From JAOAPY01 sp038237475 (GTDB lineage: Bacteria; Acidobacteriota; Blastocatellia; Pyrinomonadales; Pyrinomonadaceae): DNA of 64,000 bases. Positions 8,337 through 15,691 of this stretch are shown here, in pieces (positions within the stretch are counted from its first letter, which is position 1; every line of letters begins with the position of its first letter). Both the position numbers and the translations under genes were made by a program. The stretch covers positions 62,001-126,000 of the forward strand of contig JBBRYS010000006.1 of assembly GCA_038237475.1 (NCBI GenBank), in the 5' to 3' direction. The notes under the pieces were generated by a model. The model was not told the DNA's origin and searched no databases. It saw only the letters and a program-made list of their open reading frames with translations.

Positions 8337-8676
8337 TCCTCAATGACGCGAATCGGGTCGTCGCACAGGTCGAACACCAGGCTGTGAAACTCTGCGTCGA
8401 ACCAATCCAGAAACAACTTCAAATCGCGTTGTTGCGGCCAGGCGGCTTCGTCCGTGCACCATCCCTCAAGTTGCTCTTCGAAGAGAATGCATAGCAGGTC
8501 TTAAGCAACTCTTGCTGATCCGTATCCTGCCAAATCTCTGGAACAAGATAAGCGGTTGAATCCTCGTATAGCTCCGCGAGAGTGAGGTCTTTGCTCTCGT
8601 CATCAAGGTTTCGAGCCCAGTCGAGGAAAGGTTGCTTAGGCTTCAAGATTATGAGCGAGCGATTGATTTCAGACAT
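8333..8676 (-). pseudogene. Frameshifted paralogue of the small acidic protein at 11141-11533
   Basis: The first 62 residues (MSEINRSLIILKPKQPFLDW, LDDES, LTLAELYEDS, AYLVPEIW) align closely with the intact protein at 11141-11533. At about 8490 a single base appears to be lost: the annotated frame then reads AFSSKSNLRDGARTKPPG to a stop at 8419. The alternate frame restores the family sequence (ILFEEQLEGWCTDEAAWPQ, then LFLDWFDAEFHSLVFDLCDD) to a stop at 8333. The gene therefore carries one frameshift but is otherwise well preserved, which suggests recent inactivation or a sequencing error. I do not recognise a function for the family; it is small, acidic and aromatic-rich. Confidence 0.7.
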
Positions 8677-8696
8677 GTTTTCGGCGCGCCTAGTAA

Positions 8697-8900
8697 CTAA
8701 AGTTTTGACGGCCGGCTGTTCATTTCCGACCCGTGTACGAGGTGAGCGGCCTGAGCACGCTTGAGCGCGCCGTGGACCTCCGATGGACTCATGGCGAGGT
8801 CAGCGGCAATCTGCGCGAAGGGCGGCCGATTCGATCCGTAGCCACAGAGTTTGAGAACGACGACGATGTCCTGAGGCTTCAGCAAGATGCGGGACAGCAT
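8697..8900 (-). pseudogene. Truncated helix-turn-helix regulator-like protein
   Basis: 67 residues: LKPQDIVVVLKLCGYG, then FAQIAADLAMSPSEVHGALK, RAQAAHLVHG and RPSKL. The pattern (PQD start, LA..L.MS.SEVH..LKRA) is that of an HTH protein family whose full members run to roughly 150-200 residues and continue with a LLEFLxHGxxYxFP segment. Here a stop follows RPSKL and the sequence joins the region upstream of the pseudogene at 8676. I read it as the surviving N-terminal HTH half of a regulator. A short functional HTH protein is the alternative. Confidence 0.5.
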
Positions 8901-8980
8901 ACATTCGCGATTCGCGAATAGCGAATGGGTGTGAGCCGTAGGATCTTGTCTGAGAGGGCATGACTGAGCCTGGAGATTAA

Positions 8981-9101
8981 ACCGGCAATCAGACCGGCAG
9001 AAACTCTACTTGTTCTTAGACCTCTGTAGCCATATACTCGCTTTTGTCAGATAGTTAGGAGGACAGCGGACCGGCAAATAGACCGGCAAAACAACCGGCA
9101 G
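8981..9101. repeat. ACCGGCA(A/G) direct repeats with 12-bp period upstream of fic
   Basis: Five copies of ACCGGCAA/G in two phased clusters: 8981 and 8993, then 9070, 9082 and 9094, always 12 bp apart within a cluster. The second cluster ends two bases before the fic ATG at 9103 and lies between it and an AGGAGG at 9057-9062. It may be an operator array, or a repeat expansion that separated ribosome binding site and start. Confidence 0.65.
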
Positions 9102-9102
9102 A

Positions 9103-10332
9103 ATGTACGACCATATTTCTCAAATGGAACCACTTTATCCGATTAAAACGGAGAAACTGGAAGACTTAGCTCGTGAGGTGATCGCGACGTCCGCAAAAGC
9201 GGAGGGGCGACTTGCGCCACCCACGCTTGCCGAGGTGCGCAAGCTCCTACGGGTCGTCAATAGTTACTACAGCAACCTAATAGAAGGCCACAGTACCCAC
9301 CCGATCGATATCGAGCGAGCGATGCGGGAGGACTACTCTGCTGATCAGAATAAGCGGGACTTGCAGACCGAAAGTACGATCCACATAAAAGTTCAAGAAG
9401 AAATCGCAAACCGCCTCTCTGATGAACCAGATTTGAATGTCGGTTCGCCAGTGATCTTGCGTTGGATCCACGAGCGATTCTATTCACGCTTGCCGGAAAG
9501 CCTTTGTTGGGTCAAAGGAGAGAACGGTGAAAGCGAGCGGGTTGAGGCAGGCACATTTCGCAAACGCTATGTACAAGTTGGCAGACACATACCACCAAAG
9601 GCTGAAACGCTGGATAGTTTTCTCGAACGCTTCGCGGCTTTCTATGATCCCGCAAAACAGCATGGCGTTAGTCCGCTAATCGCGCTCGCAGCGGCGCATC
9701 ATAGATTAATGTGGATTCATCCCTTCCTGGACGGCAACGGACGGGTGGCCCGTCTGTTTACTGATGCTTACTTTCTTCGAAGTAGAGTTACTGGGTACGG
9801 TCTATGGAACGTGAGCCGTGGCTTAGCCCGTCGTCGCGATAGCTATCGAGCGCATCTGGCTGCCGCTGACCTCCCGAGAGAAGGAGATCTAGACGGTCGC
9901 GGGGATTTGTCTGACCTTAGGCTGATGGAATTCTGTGAATTCTTTTTAGAAGTATGTTTGGATCAGGCGCAATACATGGATGGCTCGCTTGCTCTAGGCG
10001 GTCTATTGGATCGGCTGGAAAAGTATGTGCACCTGCGCGAGCAAGGAATCGCCCCCGGCCCACCCAACGGGCGCATTACGCCGCTGCGCCTGGAAGTTGC
10101 CCCAGTGCTTCGCGGCGCTGCGATCAATGGTGAGATCTCGCGTGGCGAAGTCTCAAGGCTTGTCGGAATGAGCGAGAGGCTGGGAAGGGACATTCTCAAT
10201 AGCCTATTGCAAGAGGGTCTATTGTTATCTGACTCTGCCCGCGGCCCAGTACGCTTGGGATTCCCCCCACATGCAGGGGGATATTTGTTTCCAGCTCTGT
10301 ATCCACTCGAAGGCGCGGATCTGACGAAGTGA
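9103..10332 (+). CDS. fic: Fic-family AMP-transferase with N-terminal autoinhibitory motif
   Basis: A 409-residue Fic protein. The catalytic loop is intact (IHPFLDGNGRVARL, catalytic H206), and the N-terminal helix carries the autoinhibitory [S/T]xxxE[G/N] motif (S57-NLI-E61-G62), which makes it a class II Fic enzyme. Such enzymes AMPylate or otherwise modify a protein target and are held in check by their own glutamate. A C-terminal winged-helix segment (about 345-400, ISRGEVSRLVGMSERLGRDI) is common in bacterial Fic/DOC proteins. An in-frame TAG at 9079 bounds the start, and the nearest strong ribosome binding site (AGGAGG, 9057) is 40 nt away. A HigA-type antitoxin gene follows after 78 nt. 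Confidence 0.92.
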   Translation: MYDHISQMEPLYPIKTEKLEDLAREVIATSAKAEGRLAPPTLAEVRKLLRVVNSYYSNLIEGHSTHPIDIERAMREDYSADQNKRDLQTESTIHIKVQEEIANRLSDEPDLNVGSPVILRWIHERFYSRLPESLCWVKGENGESERVEAGTFRKRYVQVGRHIPPKAETLDSFLERFAAFYDPAKQHGVSPLIALAAAHHRLMWIHPFLDGNGRVARLFTDAYFLRSRVTGYGLWNVSRGLARRRDSYRAHLAAADLPREGDLDGRGDLSDLRLMEFCEFFLEVCLDQAQYMDGSLALGGLLDRLEKYVHLREQGIAPGPPNGRITPLRLEVAPVLRGAAINGEISRGEVSRLVGMSERLGRDILNSLLQEGLLLSDSARGPVRLGFPPHAGGYLFPALYPLEGADLTK

Positions 10333-10410
10333 TTCCGGCCATCCCCCCGGGACGATCGAGCGCCTCCTGTTTCGTTTCAGCGGCCCACCGACGTGGAAGA
10401 GATTTGAGCA

Positions 10411-10776
10411 ATGAACATTAAGCCGATCAAGAACAATCGAGACTACCGTGAGGCGCTGAAGGAAATCGACGGCCTGATGGATGCCCGTTCAAACACTCCT
10501 GAAGGCAATCATGTTGATGTGCTGGTGACCTTGGTTGAGGCGTGGGAAACAAAGCAGTGGCCCATTGACTCTCCCCATCCTGTTGGGGGTTTTTTGTTTG
10601 CCATGGAGCAGCGCGGTCTTTCCCGGCGCGACCTTGAGCCATTCATTGGGAGCAGAGCCCGAGTGGCGGAAGTGCTCAATCACAAGAGGTCTCTCACCTT
10701 ACCAATGATTCGTCGCTTACACGACGGACTAGGAATTCCTGCTGAAGTCCTAATGGGCGAAAGCGCCGCAGCATGA
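10411..10776 (+). CDS. higA: HigA-type HTH antitoxin (no adjacent HigB)
   Basis: 121 residues matching the long HigA family: IKPIKNNRDYREALKEIDGL at the start, an acidic TPEGNHVDVLVTLVEAWE segment, then an XRE-like HTH (GLSRRDLEPFIGSRARVAEV, LNHKRSLTLPMIRRLHD). HigA binds its toxin and represses the operon. The usual partner, a small HigB/RelE-type mRNA interferase immediately upstream, is absent; the upstream gene is fic. Either this is an orphan that regulates neighbours, or it has been recruited as partner or regulator of the Fic protein. Family assignment is strong, partnership inferred. Confidence 0.85.
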   Translation: MNIKPIKNNRDYREALKEIDGLMDARSNTPEGNHVDVLVTLVEAWETKQWPIDSPHPVGGFLFAMEQRGLSRRDLEPFIGSRARVAEVLNHKRSLTLPMIRRLHDGLGIPAEVLMGESAAA

Positions 10777-11140
10777 ACCAGAAGCACGCTAGGGCCCGCT
10801 ATCAAGACGCGACGAGGAGCACAGGCGCTAGACAATCTCATGGTTCTAGTCTCAGAAATAGCTCCTGACAATGCCCGAAAGCACACCCTGCCAGATCGAA
10901 ATTACACTTCCTTTAACCAGATCCATTTACATTCCCTTAATAAGCCGCGTGTCCTCGCCAACTTATTTTAGCTTTAGCGGAGATTTCTAAAGTAAGCCGT
11001 CTTGTAACATTGAAAAATACATCGCACGGTGAGTTGAATTCTTGATTTTCTCGGACGGCCATTCTCTTAAATAAGAAAAAAGGTCCATCCCGCAACGTGG
11101 AGGTGTTCTTTGAGGTACTCGGTCGAGGGCATTGCGTGGG
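10777..11140. other. Intergenic 364 bp, no gene seen
   Basis: Separates higA from the convergent small acidic protein gene. I see no convincing ORF, RNA or clear repeat, only an AT-richer patch around 10960-11090. Confidence 0.5.
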
Positions 11141-11533
11141 CTAATGCTCCAGTCCATTGGTCGATTCTAAGTCGTCATCGTCTTCATCGCTCTCTTCCAC
11201 TCGCTCGAGGGGGATGGTGCAGAGATCGAACACGAGGCTGTGAAACTCGACCTCGAACCACTCTCTAAACATTTTCAAGTCGCGTGGTTGCGGCCAGGCG
11301 GTCTCTTCGAGCCACCAGCTCTGCAGCTCTCCGGTGAAGAGAATTTCATAACAGGATTCCAGGAACTCTTCCTGGTCCGAATCATCAAACAACTCGGGGA
11401 TCAGATAAGCGTGCGCATCCTCATTGAGACTCGCAAGCGTGAGGTCATCGCTTTCGTCGTCGAGTGAGCGCGCCCAGTCAAGGAAGGGCTGCTTGAACGT
11501 CAGGATTAATAGCGAGCGATTTATTTCAGACAT
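11141..11533 (-). CDS. Small acidic protein of unknown function (intact copy)
   Basis: 130 residues from the ATG at 11533, preceded by GAGG; a TTG four codons upstream is less likely because the frameshifted paralogue at 8676 also begins MSEINRS. Visible features are KQPFLDWARSLDDESDDLTL, a WWLEETAWPQ aromatic stretch, FREWFEVEFHSLVFDL and a strongly acidic tail (EESDEDDDDLES). No signal peptide or membrane segment. I do not recognise a characterised family. The decayed second copy 2.5 kb away on the same strand implies duplication or independent acquisition, and the two copies bracket the Fic/HigA segment. Confidence 0.75.
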   Translation of the reverse strand: MSEINRSLLILTFKQPFLDWARSLDDESDDLTLASLNEDAHAYLIPELFDDSDQEEFLESCYEILFTGELQSWWLEETAWPQPRDLKMFREWFEVEFHSLVFDLCTIPLERVEESDEDDDDLESTNGLEH

Positions 11534-11545
11534 TTTGTACCTCAA

Positions 11546-11888
11546 GTAATCAATTTGCCGAACCGCCGTTCAGAGTACCGACTTTAGTCGGGTATTTGCG
11601 AGCGGGAAAGGCCCGTTGAGGGCGGGAAATACCGTCGAGAGCAGAAAGAAAAGCCCGCTAAGAGGGAAAAGCGAAAGCCCGCCTGAAGGCGGGACTCTAA
11701 GCTCCTGTATTCTAAACGCCCGGATTATCGAAAGCTGCTGATGAGGACGACGTCGCTGGTTTGAGTGCCGTGAGAGACGGCGAGTTGCTTGCCGTCGGGG
11801 ACCGCCGTGGTCCAGGTAGACCACTCTGCCGGGAAATAATATGATGCCGCAGTCATATTTCCTTCATTAATCGGGCGGAGTCCTCAGG
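11546..11888. other. Intergenic 343 bp, largely interspersed repeat
   Basis: Upstream of the MscS gene. Most of the stretch is the repeat described at 11568-11718; the remainder holds no recognised gene. A minus-strand 84-codon ORF here is repeat-derived and not supported. Confidence 0.5.
11568..11718. repeat. Interspersed repeat, copy 1 (GTTCAGAGTACCGACTT family)
   Basis: Begins GTTCAGAGTACCGACTT and ends with the palindrome CCCGCCTGAAGGCGGG and a TCTAAACG tail. The same beginning, CCCGCCTGAAGGCGG core and TCTAAACG tail recur at 47649-47715 around a shorter middle, so it is a dispersed genomic repeat. Confidence 0.7.
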
Positions 11889-12776
11889 ATGCACCTAAAC
11901 CAGGTGAAGCTGAATTTGTTGACGGTGGTCTCATGGCAGGATACCTGGGAAGCCTTAAAGCGCTTCGGAGGCTATCTCAATTACAGACAACCGATCGGCA
12001 GCATCGAAGTGTCGGTGGCCAGCCTCGTCCAGGGGTTTCTGGTTTTGATCCTCGCACTGCTTGCCGCACGAACCTCAAGCAAACTGATCGAGCGCCGTTT
12101 TGCGAAGCGCCAGTACATCGATCCCGGCATTCGCTACACGGTGGCGCGGCTGACGCATTACCTGATCATAACCCTGGGAATACTTCTGGCTCTGAAGCTT
12201 GGCTTCAGTCTAGATCTCACTTCCATCGCCGTCTTGTTCACGGCACTCTCAGTCGGCATTGGCTTTGGCCTGCAGTACCTGGCGGCGGATTTTGCTTCCG
12301 GTTTCATCCTCTTATTTGAGAGACCGATTCGCGTCGGCGATCATGTCACCATCGGCAAGGACGAAGGGGACGTACAGAGCATCAACCTGCGCACCACAGT
12401 GGTATTGACCAGCGATCGCACCGCGATGATTATGCCTAATTCCAAGCTGGTGCGCGATCGCATCATCAACTGGTCCTATGGCCAACCGCGCGCCGCCGTT
12501 TCCATTTTGATTAGGGTGGCTCCCGGCGCAGACGTGGACAAGGTAAGGGATACGCTGATGCAATCCGCGGCAGGAGTTGAAGACATTCTGCCGGAGCCAG
12601 GGCCGCATGTCCGCTTCCTGAATATCGGCGACTCGTCGCTCGATTTTCAGTTGCGGGTCTGGACCAGCAACCCGCGCTCTAAGGCCCAGATCAGAAGCGA
12701 CATAAACTATCGCATCGAAAAATTATTCCGCCAGGCCGGGATTGCCCCCGCCCCGCCAAAGTTTGATTTGCGGTGA
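11889..12776 (+). CDS. MscS-family small-conductance mechanosensitive channel
   Basis: 295 residues. Two hydrophobic segments (about 50-70 and 95-115) precede a third (SIAVLFTALSVGIGFGLQYL) that is the pore-lining TM3, followed by the conserved ADFASGFILLFERPIRVGDH and the beta-domain (GDVQSINLRTTVV, MIMPNSKLVRDRIINW). MscS channels open under membrane tension to release solutes in hypo-osmotic shock. The C-terminal alpha/beta part ends IEKLFRQAGIAPAPPKFDLR. It stands alone on the plus strand. Family assignment is secure; conductance subtype is not. Confidence 0.92.
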   Translation: MHLNQVKLNLLTVVSWQDTWEALKRFGGYLNYRQPIGSIEVSVASLVQGFLVLILALLAARTSSKLIERRFAKRQYIDPGIRYTVARLTHYLIITLGILLALKLGFSLDLTSIAVLFTALSVGIGFGLQYLAADFASGFILLFERPIRVGDHVTIGKDEGDVQSINLRTTVVLTSDRTAMIMPNSKLVRDRIINWSYGQPRAAVSILIRVAPGADVDKVRDTLMQSAAGVEDILPEPGPHVRFLNIGDSSLDFQLRVWTSNPRSKAQIRSDINYRIEKLFRQAGIAPAPPKFDLR

Positions 12777-12959
12777 GCGAAGCACTCCACGAGTTCTTCT
12801 TTCTCATCCCAGTGTCGTCGTCTCAACCCTTTCAAATCTTCGTGCCGCGGAACAATTCCCTTGTCTGTTACCAAAATCTCTTAACTAACCTGGCATCGCC
12901 GTTGTAAACTTTTCGCGTTCATCCCGACTCATTCAAAAAAATCAATCCGGAGGTGCGTC

Positions 12960-14078
12960 TTGATAAAGAAACTGCTTTTCGTTTCAGCTTTCTCATTTTT
13001 CGCCGTAGGCATGCTACTGGTTCTGGTTCACCCGGTAACCTCGGCTGCAGAGGACCAGCCGACCATTGCCAAAGATTCGGTGCAGGTTACGGCTTTCACA
13101 CTCAGTTCTTACAAAGGCAATTTCAAGATCTTCAGTTGGGTTCCCAGATTGAACCTGCGCGTTAATGGCCCCATCGCAAGTGGCAGTCAGATCTATGCCG
13201 AATTTACAATTCCCGGCCAGGGGCCCTGGGTCAAGTTTGACTGCAAGACGGAGGAAACCGGGGCGGGCCATTGGTGGCAGGTCGAATGTGGCGGTCGTGA
13301 TGCTCTCGGCGAAGACAAAGGAAGCACCTATACCGGGCCTCTAAACTTCACCATCAAGATGCGCAATGAATTGCTGGGTGGTGATACGACCCTCTTCACT
13401 GGCAAGTTTAAGGTAGCCAAGGTGCGGTCGAACGAGACTGGTCCAGACTATGTGAACCACTTTGTTTATTACGTGGATCAGGACTGGAATCTGCCGATCG
13501 GTTATGTGTTCTTAGAGCCTGACGACGTCTATGAATGGAAGAAACCGACTCTCAGTTTCGCTTTTTGGTCCCGCACTGAAATCAATGGTCAGTTCGAGCC
13601 GCATCTTTTTCACGGCGGCAAAGAAGTTGGCAAAACGATGTATGAGGGCGAAGAGGTCGGCAAGCCGGGTTGTGGCATGAATGAAGTGGAAGACAACCCA
13701 ACCCATATCACAGAGCCGCACGGTCAGTTCATCTGGACGCGCATGAGGTGTAACTTTCCGAACATTAAAGCGTGGAACCAGACGGGAGAAGAAAATAAAA
13801 CGATGTTTGGACCACTCTACCTGATGAGCGAGAACCCTGGTGATTATGAAATTAAGATTCTCTACAAAGGTCACCTGGTACGTTCGATCAAATTCGGCGT
13901 AGATCCCGGCGGCAAGATTACCGATAACGGCATCGCCACTAGTAACAAGCTCGGCACCCAACGAATCATCGTGCCTGTCCAGGTGCTGGGAGATGCTGAC
14001 GGCCAGTGGGACAAGATGGCCTGGAAGACCGACGCCTTTTATGGCAACCCGCTGACAGGCTTTACTCCGGCACCGTGA
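12960..14078 (+). CDS. Secreted protein of unknown function
   Basis: 372 residues from a TTG at 12960 with GGAGG 5 nt upstream. The first 30 residues are a signal peptide (KKLLFVSAFSFFAVGMLLVL, cleavage probably after TSA). The mature part is beta-rich with alternating aromatic residues (FKIFSWVPRLNLRVNGPI, FTIPGQGPWVKFDC) and four or five cysteines, suggesting one or two immunoglobulin-like sandwich domains facing the periplasm or outside. I do not recognise a named family. It is followed within 10 nt by the remnant of an unrelated TPR gene, so the region downstream has been rearranged. Confidence 0.8.
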   Translation: MIKKLLFVSAFSFFAVGMLLVLVHPVTSAAEDQPTIAKDSVQVTAFTLSSYKGNFKIFSWVPRLNLRVNGPIASGSQIYAEFTIPGQGPWVKFDCKTEETGAGHWWQVECGGRDALGEDKGSTYTGPLNFTIKMRNELLGGDTTLFTGKFKVAKVRSNETGPDYVNHFVYYVDQDWNLPIGYVFLEPDDVYEWKKPTLSFAFWSRTEINGQFEPHLFHGGKEVGKTMYEGEEVGKPGCGMNEVEDNPTHITEPHGQFIWTRMRCNFPNIKAWNQTGEENKTMFGPLYLMSENPGDYEIKILYKGHLVRSIKFGVDPGGKITDNGIATSNKLGTQRIIVPVQVLGDADGQWDKMAWKTDAFYGNPLTGFTPAP

Positions 14079-14086
14079 CAATATTT

Positions 14087-14482
14087 GGTTGGCACGAGTC
14101 AATAGCACAATTCAAGCAGACGCTGGAAATGGATCCGGAATTTGAAGTGGCGCACGGGTTGCTGGCGCTGGCCTATTCGGCGAAGGGAATGCACGAAGAA
14201 GCGCTCGGCGAGTTGCGCAAAATCAAAAGCCTGGAAGCGGAACCACTCTACCTCTCCTATTTGGTTTACGTTTACGGAATGGCGCGACGGACGAGCGAAG
14301 CGGAAACAGGTTTGCAACGGATGAGGACGTTATCGAAGCGACACTATGTCTCGCCTCTCTGGATGGCGTTTGCCTATGCGGGTCTGGGCGATAAGGGTCA
14401 AGCCTTCGTTTGGCTTCAGCGGGTCTTTGATGAACGAGCATCGGGAGGAACAATTTCAATACACCTGTCGTTAAGTTCTTGA
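14087..14482 (+). pseudogene. Remnant of a TPR-protein C-terminal region
   Basis: The frame reads ESIAQFKQTLEMDPEFEVAH, then LLALAYSAKGMHEEALGEL, LSKRHYVSPLWMAFAYAGLG and DKGQAFVWLQRVFDERA. This is the well-known tail of TPR proteins fused to kinase or DNA-binding domains (AxxYVSPxxxAxxYAxLGxxDxAFxWLExAxxER). The N-terminal domains are missing and the last stretch (SGGTISIHLSLSS) departs from the family consensus, so both ends are lost. The frame runs into the preceding gene's 3' end, which is coincidental. No start codon with a ribosome binding site is apparent. Confidence 0.65.
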
Positions 14483-15076
14483 TCATTCGAGACTTTCTCC
14501 TGTCAGGTGTTCTGTGCTGCGCATTTCTCCCGTCTTCCTTTAAATTGCTGAAGTCTTTGGGTAACATGCGCCTACCGTTAAACACATTAACGTCCTTCAC
14601 CATGCTGGTCCTGCATTATGGCGGCGGAGTGTAGGAGTGCATCTGGTTCTACATCAGTTACCCGCTACCATTCTTCAACGACCGCGTGCCCTCTGCAGAT
14701 CAAGAGCTACATGCGCCTACCGCATTGAAAAACTTTTCCGCGAAAGTATTTCCTGTTGGGGAATGTCGATGATGACGCCGTGGGATCTGCTCTTAACGCT
14801 GAACTCCGGCCGGTTCAACGTGACGGTGCGACTGAAAATAGCTTGCCGGGCAAAAGCCACCACCAGATAATTGGGCTACTGTTGCGCGAAGAACGAGGCA
14901 AAGGGTAGGCTAGCGCTTCAACTGAGTGATGGTTCATTCTGTTTGCCCAGCAAACAGCAACCAGTAAATAGCAGAAAGCGTGGGATTCGCTTTCGCTCCA
15001 AAGCAGCGAGATGTTCATAGCTATCATCAGTCACGAAAGCTGTCCGCTCCGTTAGGAGCCAGACTCGGATCGAGCA
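14483..15076. other. Intergenic 594 bp, possible gene debris
   Basis: No convincing gene. At 14717-14741 a 25-nt stretch matches the MscS gene 3' end (12707-12731) at 21 of 25 positions and both would read YRIEKLFR, so part of this region may be decayed sequence from an MscS-like gene. The rest is unrecognised. Confidence 0.4.
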
Positions 15077-15691
15077 ATGAAAAGCGCAAGCTCCATTAAT
15101 TCAGATCGCCCGGTAGTCGCCGACAAGCGCAACGCAATCCTGCGCGCCGCCATCCGTGTCTTTGCGCACAACGGCTATTTCAATTCCAAAGTTGCGGATA
15201 TCGCGCGCGCAGCGGGAGTCGCCGATGGCACTGTCTATCTCTACTTCAAAAGCAAGGAAGAGATTCTGCACTCGGTCTTCGACCGCAATATGGAAGAAGC
15301 CATCGCGGAGGGACGCCGGCAGTTAGAGAACGTCACTGACCCGCGCGAGAAGCTGCGCCGCATCGCTCTCCTGCACCTCGAGCGCCTGGGCGCCGACCGC
15401 GATCTGGCAATCGTTTTCCAGGTCGAACTGCGCGGTTCAACCAAATTCATGGAAGAGTTTTCCGCGGCCGGCTTTGCTGAGTACCTCGGCGTGATCCGCT
15501 CGACTATTGAAGAGGGCCAGGCAGCCGGAGTCTTTCGTAAGGACCTTAACGCGAAGGTCACCGCCAAGGTGCTGTTCGGCGCTCTGGATGAGATGGCGAC
15601 GAACTGGATTCTTTCCCAGCGACATTACAAACTCACGCCTATGGTAGATACGGTACTCGACATCTTCTTCAACGGGGTCAACGTTAAGTGA
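15077..15691 (+). CDS. TetR-family regulator (FadR-like)
   Basis: 204 residues. The N-terminal HTH is typical TetR: KRNAILRAAIRVFAHNGYFN then VADIARAAGVADGTVYLYF and KSKEEIL. The C-terminal domain resembles the Bacillus-type FadR ligand-binding fold (EFSAAGFAEYLGVIRSTIEE). Such regulators repress fatty-acid degradation genes and release DNA on binding long-chain acyl-CoA. The stop overlaps the GTG of the downstream acyl-CoA ligase, making them one operon, which supports control of acyl-CoA metabolism. Ligand and operator are inferred. Confidence 0.88.
   Translation: MKSASSINSDRPVVADKRNAILRAAIRVFAHNGYFNSKVADIARAAGVADGTVYLYFKSKEEILHSVFDRNMEEAIAEGRRQLENVTDPREKLRRIALLHLERLGADRDLAIVFQVELRGSTKFMEEFSAAGFAEYLGVIRSTIEEGQAAGVFRKDLNAKVTAKVLFGALDEMATNWILSQRHYKLTPMVDTVLDIFFNGVNVK

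Noticed and set aside
8733..8921. 62-codon plus-strand ORF opposite the truncated HTH gene
   Set aside because: The minus-strand frame shows a recognisable HTH family; this is its shadow.
11570..11824. 84-codon minus-strand ORF upstream of MscS
   Set aside because: It lies within the interspersed repeat and has no coding pattern.
14637..14870. 77-codon plus-strand ORF before the TetR gene
   Set aside because: No ribosome binding site or family pattern; it overlaps probable gene debris.
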